A DNA stretch of 64,000 bases, taken from Topomyia yanbarensis (Eukaryota > Arthropoda > Insecta > Diptera > Culicidae). Of the stretch, positions 56,285 through 64,000 are shown in pieces. Position numbers and translations under genes: made by a program. The notes under the pieces were generated by a model. It was not told the origin of the DNA and did no database searches. It worked only from the letters and a program-made list of their open reading frames with translations. The stretch is taken from assembly GCF_030247195.1 (NCBI RefSeq), contig NC_080670.1:45584194-45648193 (forward strand), read 5' to 3'. The first letter of the stretch is position 1, and every line of letters starts with the position of its first letter.

Positions 56285-56784
56285 ATGATGATGAATGCAT
56301 GATTGAAATAATATTGCATCCGAATCGTATCAATCGCCGTTCATTGGACTATGTACATTGGAATGCATCGACATTGGACTATACATTAGAACACGTCGAT
56401 TTTCTATTATAACAAACATTTTTTAATAAACTGGTTGAGTGATATAAATTATCCCTGGTTTACATCAGATTACTAAGTAATTCGATTTTCGGTTCAATTT
56501 TGAAGACGATTGATTTGAAACTAGTTAGGTTCGCAACTGAATCAGTTTTAGCCTCTAGCAAATACTACATAATATATATGTAGCACCTCCATGTGACGTT
56601 GGATAATAGCAAATGTCAAATATGAAGTTTGCATCCTAGTAAGAACACAATTTTCATTTTCACTGAACAGATTATGAATATGGGTGAATACAAAAGGACA
56701 TTTTCTAATGTAACCCTAGATTTTTTACTCCGCGTGTCTTGTCGAAACCAATAGTGTTCCTAGTATACTTTCGCTGTCAGTAAG

Positions 56785-56838
56785 TCCCTTAAACAACTTT
56801 TAAGTTGTTTGTAGTTTAAGTCCCTTAAACAACTTTTT
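56785..56838. repeat. Short direct repeat and palindrome
   Basis: AAGTCCCTTAAACAACTTTT occurs twice, 36 bp apart. AAACAACTTTTAAGTTGTTT (56791-56810) is self-complementary. Confidence 0.75.
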
Positions 56839-56889
56839 ACTAAACTTGTCAGAAAAGCACACGCATTTTTCGCATGGTGGCTTATTGAC

Positions 56890-57137
56890 ATCACGAATTA
56901 GTTACATGGGCCTTCCACAGGGCTCATGTCTAAGCCCTCTGTTATACAATTTCTATGTCAACGACATTGATAAATGTCTTGACAATTCCCGCACGTTAAG
57001 GTAACTTGCAGACGATGGCGTGGTTTCTGTAACGGGACCCAAAGCTGTCGATCTACAGGACCACTACAGAATACCTTGGACAATTTGTCTGCTTGGGCTA
57101 CTAAGCTGGGTATCGAACGTAGAAAACCGAGCTAGTT
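56890..57137 (+). pseudogene. Reverse transcriptase, central motifs
   Basis: ISYMGLPQGSCLSPLLYNFY followed by VNDI is the conserved motif around LPQG. After one in-frame stop comes LADDGVV, carrying the catalytic aspartate pair (57008-57028). The reading shifts frame near 57060, where DNLSAWATKLGIE follows. The part ends at the 14-bp target duplication of the next insertion. Confidence 0.88.
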
Positions 57138-58090
57138 TTTTTTTTTTATTCAAATCGTTTATTTGATAAGGCACGTTGCGTTAGCTTAAAGGTGCCAATT
57201 TTGTTTTGTTTTACATTTTAAATTGCTTAAAACTAGGGGATTACATATTGATTTTTTTTAAAATGAAACTAATGCGATTTTATAGCTATCTTATATATCT
57301 ACACAAGGGGATAATATTGTTTTCGTAAGATTAGGGGGGTCATTTAGTTTTTGTGGCAACATGGTTTGACATTTTTATCAGTGAGATTATTGGAGCAAAT
57401 AATGTTTAATTAAGGGGGACAATTTTTTACGACTAACTTAAAACTAGGCATAACTAGAGGGCATGATTGAATTTTGTAAAGATTCGTAATTATAGTTATT
57501 TTTGTGGGTAGTAGAGTTGGGCAATTTCAACGAGATTATATAATATAATAGTTAAAACTAGAAGAGACAAGAAGAGCTAAATGCTTCGTGATGATATTGG
57601 GGGGGGGGGGGGGGGTAGGGGTGTTACTTCTGGGTATAAGAGTCAGGGGAGGGAGGGTAGACAAAGATGGCAGCGAGAGAAAATTATTTCAGTTTCAGGC
57701 ATCGTGAGATCAACGGATGGATTACAAACTCGGGTGGCCTTCATCAGGGGAATCATGTACTGGGACGCCGGGTGGTCCTCCTCAAGATGGCAGGGGTTTT
57801 TCCAGACGATTTCGTAGTACGGCTCAGATGTGGATCGGCTACATTTCGAGTTAAGCGTGTTATGTTCGTGCCGTAGGTCCCGTGTTTGTTGGCTCATTCG
57901 ATACAGATGGTTTGATACAGGTGGAAGAGCGTTCTGAGAATGATAAGAAGATAACAAGGGGCAGTTAGACTTGTATATTGATGGTTTTCACAAAGGTGTA
58001 TATAAGGGACATATAGAGAACATCGCGGCTTGCCAGCACATCTCGAACCGGGACGTTGGTTGGTCTTCCTCGGGCCCGCAGGGTATCCAT
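57138..58090 (-). mobile_element. Minus-strand non-LTR copy inserted into a relative, 14-bp target duplication
   Basis: AAACCGAGCTAGTT lies on both sides exactly (57124-57137, 58091-58104). A T run at 57138 is the poly(A) tail read in reverse. The 5' end is truncated in the C-terminal coding part: minus-strand residues around 57960-58090 correspond to the region before the stop seen at 59820-59900 in the host element. Its 3' UTR has a 17-G run at 57599-57615 and matches 55522-56284 closely. Confidence 0.93.
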
Positions 58091-58128
58091 AAACCGAGCT
58101 AGTTCTATTTTCTAGGAAGCGTGAACCA

Positions 58129-58443
58129 CACACCTAGAAAAAATAGTGTAAATTTACGTCTCCTGACCATGACATATACGAGCATCAAAAATGACTTAGT
58201 TTTACGTTTGATTCTAATTTTACATGACGTTTAATATCGTAAATCATGTAAAATTACTCCACATATAGCGTTTGTTCTGAATTGTAGGAAGTGTAATTAT
58301 ATGTCATTGAGCATGTAAAGTGTCTATTTCATGTAAAATTAAACGGAACAAGGTAATGTTTCGTCATTTCGTGAATTACTAGTTGTTGAATTGAGTCATG
58401 TTTGCAATTACGTCAACGATAAAATTCAGATTTTTTTGGTGTG
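58129..58443. mobile_element. MITE with CACACC ends inside the reverse transcriptase
   Basis: CACACCTAGAAAAAAT at the left and the inverse of TTTTTTTGGTGTG at the right interrupt the frame between AAGCGTGAACC and CAGCACAACTACAGC. The ends recall the CACTSAAAAAAA family at 44674. The target duplication is unclear (possibly CA). Confidence 0.65.
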
Positions 58444-58943
58444 CAGCACAACTACAGCTTCTATTAATGGATCAAACTATCGCTCAGGTCTTCACACTAA
58501 AATATCTAGGGGTCTGGCTCGACTCGAAAGGTACTTGGGGATGCCACATTAGGTATCTGAAACAGAAATGCCAACAAAGGACCAACTTTCTTCCTACAAT
58601 AACCGGAACATGGTGGGGTGCCAACCCAGGAGATCTAATTAAGTTGTATCAAACAACGATAATGTCGGTAATGGAATTTCTCTCTGCTGCGAACATACAT
58701 TTCATCAAACTCGATAGAATTCAGTATCGTTGTTTACGTATCGCCTTAGGGTGCATGCAGTCGACCCATACGATGAGTCTCGAAGTCCTGTCAGGCGTTC
58801 TTCCACTGACAAATCGATTTTGGGAACTCTCATATCCATCGCTCATTCGATGCGATATTATGAGCCTGGAGGCGATTGAAAATTTCGAAAGGCTTGTCGT
58901 GCTCAATTCTCAGACCCGTTTCATGTCCCTGTACTTTGATTAG
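58444..58943 (+). pseudogene. Reverse transcriptase C-terminal (thumb) region
   Basis: IAQVFTLKYLGVWLDSKGTW (about 58478-58540) is the conserved block after the catalytic motif. KQKCQQRTNFLPTITGTWWG and IKLYQTTIMSVMEF follow, then NIHFIKLDRIQYRCLRIALG. Several residues usually present after the YQTTI.SV.E block are missing in frame. The apparent start at 58398 belongs to the inserted MITE, not the element. Frame ends at 58943. Confidence 0.88.
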
Positions 58944-59020
58944 ATGGCGCAGAATATTAATTCTTCTTCTTACAATCCCAACCGCATGCATTTCATAAAT
59001 ACTTCTGAATCGACACATAG

Positions 59021-59611
59021 ATGAAAGACGAGATTTGTGGAATTCCGGAGCATATACGCCCGCAAGTGGTTCCAAACATTTTTTATTTTATTATTTTTTA
59101 TAATAAATGTTTTACACTGACGGATCAAACCTCGAAAGGTATTTTCAATCTAAAGTTCATCGCCTCCTACAAACTCAGTGACCCTGCTTTAGTTTACGCC
59201 GCAGAATTAGCTGCTATTCAGTATACCCTTGGAGTCATTGACATATTACCCGTAGACAATTACTTCATCGTTTCGGATAGCCTCAGTTCTATTGACGCTA
59301 TTCGCTCGATGAAACATGGAAAGCATTCCTCGTATTTTTTTTGGGAAAATGCGGGAGCTACTGAGTGCTTTATCTGCCAAATCTTTCCAGGTTACCTTGG
59401 AGTGGGTCCGTTCTCATTGCTCCATTCCGGGCACTGCTTCGCTATGGTGGGTGCCCTAGAAGGTGACGTTTATGAAGGACCAATTTGCTTCAACGAATTT
59501 GTCAGCATTACTCATCAGAGAACCCTCGAAAGTTGGCAAACTTCGTGGAGCACTGGTGAACTAGGATGGTGGCTACATTCGATACTCTCTAAGGTATCGA
59601 CAAAACCTTAG
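59021..59611 (+). pseudogene. RNase H domain of the same element
   Basis: KDEICGIPEHIRPQVVPNIF precedes the domain. FYTDGSN, with the first catalytic aspartate, is readable at about 59109-59129 in one frame. AELAAIQYTLGVIDI (glutamate) and FIVSDSLSSIDAIRS (second aspartate) follow in the neighbouring frame (59205-59310). A frameshift near 59340-59400 separates the last part (VGALEGDVYEGPICFNEF). RNase H removes the RNA strand during element copying. Dead copy. Confidence 0.85.
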
Positions 59612-59900
59612 TTCAAGGGGATGGATGTGGGTCGTGACTTTATTCGTGTGATGTCCCGACTCATAGCAAACCATTACACGCTGGATGCACATCTCCGGCG
59701 TATTGGGCTCGTGGATAGTGGTATCTGGGCTTGTGGCGACGGCTATCACGACATCGAGCACATTGTCTGAGTGTACACCGAGTACAGTTCTGTCAGGTCT
59801 CGGCCAATGGACACCCTCTGGGCCCGAGGAAGACCACCCAACGTCCCGGTTCGAGTTGTTATGGCGAACCGCGATCTCCTCTACATGTCCCACGTATACA
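59612..59900 (+). pseudogene. C-terminal cysteine/histidine region and stop
   Basis: GMDVGRDFIRVMSRLIANHY, then LDAHLRRIGLVDSGIWACGD and GYHDIEHIV, give the usual C...H...H pattern of the non-LTR C-terminus. One stop (TGA at about 59768) interrupts it. RGRPPNVPVRVVMANRDLLY and MSHVYTFLKTINIQI end the frame. Confidence 0.8.
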
Positions 59901-60118
59901 CTTTCCTAAAAACCATAAATATACAGATTTAACTGCTTCATTTATTTTTCTTGTCATTTTCAGAAGTGCTCTCTCCCGCCTGTACCATACACCCACGAAG
60001 GTTTGATGCGACTCCACGGCGACACCAAACATCTCTGTTGAAAGAGCCAACAAACACGGGACCTACAGCCCAAACATCACACGCGCAACTCGAAGTCTTT
60101 CCGATCCGCATCTGAGCC

Positions 60119-60156
60119 GTAGGTTTATCCAGACGATATCGTCTGGATAAACCTAC
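60119..60156. repeat. Perfect 38-bp palindrome without loop
   Basis: GTAGGTTTATCCAGACGAT is followed immediately by its exact reverse complement. The two sister copies of this retroelement have a plain GTACTACGAAATCGTCTGG here, so the palindrome arose in this copy. Confidence 0.9.
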
Positions 60157-60689
60157 TTCCGACTCGAGGAGGACCACCCGGCGTCCCAGTACATAATTCT
60201 TCCCGATGAAGGCCACCCGAGTCTGTAGTCTATGCTGTTAATCTCCCGATGCGTGAAACTGAAAGTTAATAATTTTCTCCCCCCTGCCATCTTTTTCCAC
60301 CCTCCCTTTCTTGACTCGTATACCCGTGAATTATCACCCCCTACCCACCAACCAAATATCTTCCAGAAGCATTTAGCTCTTCTTTTCTCTTCTAGCTTTA
60401 ATTATTATATTACATAATCTCGTTGAAAATGCCCAACTCTAGTAGCACATAAAAATAATTACGCCCTCTAGTTATCCCTAGTTTTAAGATAGTTTTAAAA
60501 ATTGTCTCCCTTAATTAAAAAAATATTTGCTCCGATAATCTCCCTGCTAAAAAATCTCCTCACCTTCATTTAAAATCAAATCAATATGTAATTCCCTAGT
60601 TTTAAGTAATTTAAAATGTAAAACAAAACCAAAACCTTTATGCTACCGCAAACGTGTCTTGTCAAATAAACGAATTGAATAAAAAAACA

Positions 60690-62010
60690 GAATGCCGTCA
60701 AATTGCATACCCTTAGGCTATTTTTTTATTTGCACTAGATTGTGGTGTACCATGTGATGATGTTTATTGATCGAGAAGCGTCTCACTCTCCCCTTGTCCT
60801 ATGTTCATTGTTACCATTGCCGTTTGTCACATGTACAGTTTTACATCAAGCTTCCTATCTTCCTCCAATAGAGGCGCTGTAACCTCTGTCGCTTCTCGTT
60901 TGTATGGGGAAAGGAAAGAGATATCAGTCTACTTAATATGTAGTCTTCGATATTACCCATGCCAGGTGTCCGTCTTTCCCATCCCAGTTTTCAAAATGCC
61001 GATTTTGTGCCTCTTTTTCTCAGCCATTTTAAACATCTTTTTGTTTTAAATTTTATTAGTATAAGCTATTGATGGAATATGATCTCAAATTACGGTTTGC
61101 GTGCAATTTGCGAGTAATGCATCAATCGATGAGTCAAATTAGCGCATTTCCCCAAAATTACACGCTGCCTTTCCCGATTAAAAGGAACCGCCGAGCTCCG
61201 CGAAACACCGCGCTCAGCCCATCTGTCATAATATCGCAATTTTGCATAACGAAGGGCTGAATGATAACACATGTTGTTCCAAAAAACAGCCCTGCGTTAT
61301 GCAACGATTTGTGCAGATTTAGTATACCAGGTGCAAGTGGTGCCAAATTCACCTCGTTCAGTATAATTCAAAAGTTCTTTTCAGATTACAGAATTGATAA
61401 AATTGGTTGAATGAGTTGAACTAATCAATCAAATTCTGTTTTAAAAACTGTCCTTGCGTTTGAACCACAATGGGAGGCTTATTACTACCGCTATATTACT
61501 TAAATTCAAGCGCAAATAGCAAATACAAGTGCTGGTTACAGGGCCGCCGAGAGGGGAACGGAGTGTTTCACCCCGGGCTCGGAGTCTCGAAGGGGGCCCG
61601 AACTTTGAACAGAAGGAATTTTTCTGTCAAATATTTTTTCAATAACAATTTATTTGAAAATTCAATTAGAGTTTCAATGTTGGTATGATTTAATTTCCTC
61701 CAATTTATATTATAAAATTAATAGTACATTATTACATTATAAAGTTTATACTGCATGAAACTAATCAAAGGAAAACTTTGAATCTAAGAACCCAAAAACG
61801 ATTGGGCAGAAAAAACAAGATCTTTTTTTGTGAATTGTGTTTTAAAAGACTGAAATTTCTTTTCCATTTCATATTTTACAACAATTATCTCATAATTTTG
61901 ATCAACTATTTAAAAAATTAAGTTAGGGAAAGTTAAAAGTTCTGGGCTCTCGAAATTGATTTTGATTAATTCGAAACTTTCAATCTGTGTATAGGTTTCA
62001 AGAAAACAGT
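60690..62010. other. Stretch without supported gene; GC-rich transposon-end motif at 61540-61600
   Basis: ACAGGGCCGCCGAGAGGGGA followed by CCCCGGGCTCGG and GGGGGCCCGAAC resembles the hAT-like end class seen at 18150. No opposite end was found. Other frames are short. Confidence 0.35.
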
Positions 62011-62170
62011 TTTTTTCGATTATAGAGGTTTTAACCTTAAGGTCATTTGCCTCTTCGGGTTAGAAAAACCTCTTACGAAAATTTTCTAACCTTATGTGCG
62101 GGGTCGGGACTCGAACCCAGGTGCGCTGCGTACAAGGCAATCGATTTACCAACTACGCTACGTTCACCTC
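62011..62170 (-). mobile_element. tRNA-derived SINE, Feilai-like, with perfect 13-bp target duplication
   Basis: On the minus strand: A box TAGCGTAGTTGG (62149-62160), B box GGTTCGAGTCC (62107-62117), body with AACCCGAAGAGGC and AAGGTTAAAACCTCTATAAT, then an A tail (T run on plus strand). TCAAGAAAACAGT flanks it exactly at 61998-62010 and 62171-62183. This is the best-preserved SINE here. The perfect duplication suggests a recent insertion. Confidence 0.93.
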
Positions 62171-62399
62171 TCAAGAAAACAGTGGTTTTTTAATGATTAG
62201 TACAATTGTGATTTTTTATTTTTTCAGGACGACATGTGACTTCTATTTCTACTTATTTCAATCCGTCGTGGCTGCTAAATGAATCACAAAATAATGTATT
62301 AGAAATAAGAAAAAATCTCAGCAACCTTCTTCTAGAATGCTCGACTGGTCAAATACGATTTGTGAAACTAATTCTGAATAAGTCCACAAATCAAGAAAG

Positions 62400-64000
62400 C
62401 ACATGAAAATGCACAGTAATTTTTCGTATTTTTCTTTAAATACGAGAACCCGACAGTTTTTACCATCTTTAACAAGCTTTCTCAATTTAAATGAATTTTT
62501 GATTTTTTTCTTTTGTTTCATATTTGCTTTTTTGATTCTTTTTCCATTTCAACCAGGTTTTATATTCTTTCTATTTTCTTGTTTTAAGCTTATTTTACTT
62601 CTTTTGTATATTTTGCCCCATATTTTTCTTTTTCTATTTTTACCATTTTCGTGTCTTTCTTAAAATTTGTCCCATTTTTTTCATTTGTCCCAATTTTTCA
62701 ATGCGTTTCATCTTTTCATGTTTTTTCCATTTTTGTATTTTATCTATCGTTTTTTTCGTTTGTTTTGTATTCGTTTGTTCGATTGATTTCATTAAATTTA
62801 TTTAATTTATTTAACTCAACATTTAATTTCTATTATTTATTTGTATTTTTACATATCTTCCTATAAACTTGTTTTAGTATTTATGTATCCTCCTTTTTCC
62901 ATATTTTTCATTATAGATTTCTCCCATTTGCTTATTTTTTCTATTTTTTCGTTTTAATTTTTTTCGTGCTGTGAAAATTTCTGTTCTCCATTTATCAGTT
63001 TTGAAATTTAGGCATTTCTTTTGCATGGATTTTTTTTTCAATATTCACCCATTTTTGTTTATTGGTATGTTCCATTACACTTAGCATTTTCTTTTCTTAC
63101 ACATTTAAACAATTTTGAATTTCATGTTTTCTATTTTGTTACTTTTTCATGTGAATATTTTTCTCATTGCTTTATTTCAATGTTTTTGTGTTTTGTACAT
63201 GTTTTCGGTTTTCCATTTCATTAAATTTTATTTTTTTCAGTATTTACTTTTTAAATATTTAAGTATTTTTTAAATTTTCTCTAGTTTTTCTTAACGATAA
63301 TATTCCTGTTTTTTCAATTTCCGCTAGGATTTTCATTTCTACCCATTTGAACAATTTGGATTTTACATGTTTTCTATGATTTCATTATTGTCTGTTTTGG
63401 GCTATTTCCACTTTCTATTCTTCTACAATCTATTCCCATTTATTTTTATTTTTAATTCTTCTTTGAGAATTTTTTTTCGGTTTTTTCATAGTTATTTTAT
63501 TTTTTTTTATTCCATTATTGTACTTTATCATTTCTTCTGTTTTGAAACATTTTCTTATTATCCTGTTTGCATGCTTTCAATTTTTAAATGTGGTACTGAT
63601 TTTTATATTTCAAACATTTTGTATAATTGTTTTTTACGACTATCTAAGAGGATCCATTTCGTTCTTTTCTATATTTGTTATTGTAGTGTTGTTGTTATAT
63701 TTTTGCTGTGTTCATTTTTCTTCCTTTTTAATTTTTTTAATGTTTTCCATGTTCATGATGTTTTAGCTTTAATTTCGTTATTTACCCGATTTTCACTATT
63801 TTACCCATTTTGCAATATTTTTCTATTTCTGCAATGCTTGTCTAATTTTTTTCTCATTTCCTTCGTTTAGTTTGATTGTTTTAATTATGCATTTGGTCTT
63901 ATTTTGCTATTTATTCAAATTGTTTTCACACATGCAATTTTTTTAAATTTTTGCATTGTCTTAATTTTGTCCTTTTTGTCGTTTCTCCGTTTTGGATTTT
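62400..64000. repeat. Pyrimidine-rich degenerate repeat, runs to window end
   Basis: About 1.6 kb of loosely repeated TTTTTCATTTT, TTTTCCATTTTTG and TTTCTATTTTTTCG units, with T in great excess on the plus strand. It resembles the reverse complement of the 6775-10660 array but is more diverged. Phenylalanine-rich frames of up to 167 codons (63367-63870) follow from composition and are not counted as genes. Confidence 0.7.

Larger units (their letters stand above)
56890..60688 (+). mobile_element. RNase H-bearing non-LTR retrotransposon, 5'-truncated and interrupted
   Basis: Plus-strand pieces in order are: the middle of reverse transcriptase (56890-57137), its continuation after a retroelement insert and a MITE (58105-58128, 58444-58943), RNase H (59090-59400), the C-terminal cysteine/histidine region (59620-59890), and a 3' UTR ending in CAAATAAACGAATTGAATAA (to 60688). 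This architecture fits the I-like/RNase H-bearing clades known from mosquitoes. The first part of the element is absent, and many frameshifts and stops make it dead. Confidence 0.85.

Noticed and set aside
55519..57957. Matching open frames on opposite strands at 55519-55853 and 57581-57957, looking like a conserved gene pair.
   Set aside because: They are the two inverted copies of the same retroelement 3' end.
62403..63870. Plus-strand phenylalanine-rich frames, up to 167 codons, looking like membrane proteins.
   Set aside because: The hydrophobic look follows from the T-rich repeat. No loops, charged residues at membrane edges or family motifs.
1..64000. CRISPR array, prokaryotic operon, phage or endogenous viral gene.
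   Set aside because: No regular repeat-spacer pattern, no ribosome-binding-site-led gene strings, and no frame with viral motifs. All recognisable reverse-transcriptase sequence is of the non-LTR type.

Overview
The window looks like nuclear DNA of an aedine mosquito (Aedes or a close relative). The main evidence is tRNA-derived SINEs of the Feilai type: RNA polymerase III A and B boxes, a Feilai-like body, and one copy with a perfect 13-bp target-site duplication. Supporting this are non-LTR retrotransposon remains that carry RNase H, an AT-rich composition, and very dense nested transposons. I found no intact host gene, no true tRNA or rRNA gene, no CRISPR array, no bacterial operon and no recognisable viral sequence. 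Every protein homology I can defend belongs to a decayed mobile element. The one possible exception is a THAP zinc-finger remnant.

Layout. 1-2840: a direct repeat of at least 874 bp, present twice, enclosing a Feilai-like SINE and a non-LTR 3' end. 2841-5317: single-copy-looking DNA. 5320-5682: a TA-flanked MITE. 5860-11150: about 5 kb of degenerate minisatellite in three successive types (12-bp, purine-rich 12-13-bp, 15-bp), broken by one MITE. 11158-15203: small MITEs, a 500-bp foldback element and an AC microsatellite. 15204-18900: mostly single-copy-looking. 18905-21780: MITEs, a SINE, a THAP-like exon and an ORF1-like retroelement pseudogene. 22176-29024: a 6.85-kb composite hAT-type element with a perfect 8-bp target duplication; inside it a MITE is itself split by a retroelement insertion. 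29118-30081: a piggyBac-like element. 34225-37121: a second hAT-type element with a perfect 8-bp duplication, carrying another piggyBac-like copy. 37299-42518: MITEs and a Transib-like element. 44674-47065: a MITE pair and a third, broken piggyBac-like copy between two non-LTR coding fragments. 47867-50770: a third large terminal-inverted-repeat element with several inserts. 50771-55500: palindromes and short duplications. 55522-60688: three copies of one RNase H-bearing non-LTR family, one inserted into another. 62011-62170: a second well-preserved SINE. 62400-64000: a pyrimidine-rich tract that roughly mirrors the 6.8-10.6 kb array.

The sequence reads as a stratigraphy of insertions, not as a set of cooperating genes. 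Target-site duplications (TTAA, TA, 8-bp, 5-bp CGCCG, 13-14-bp) allow many events to be placed in order. Family names rest on termini, target duplications and translated motifs read by eye; no database search was run.
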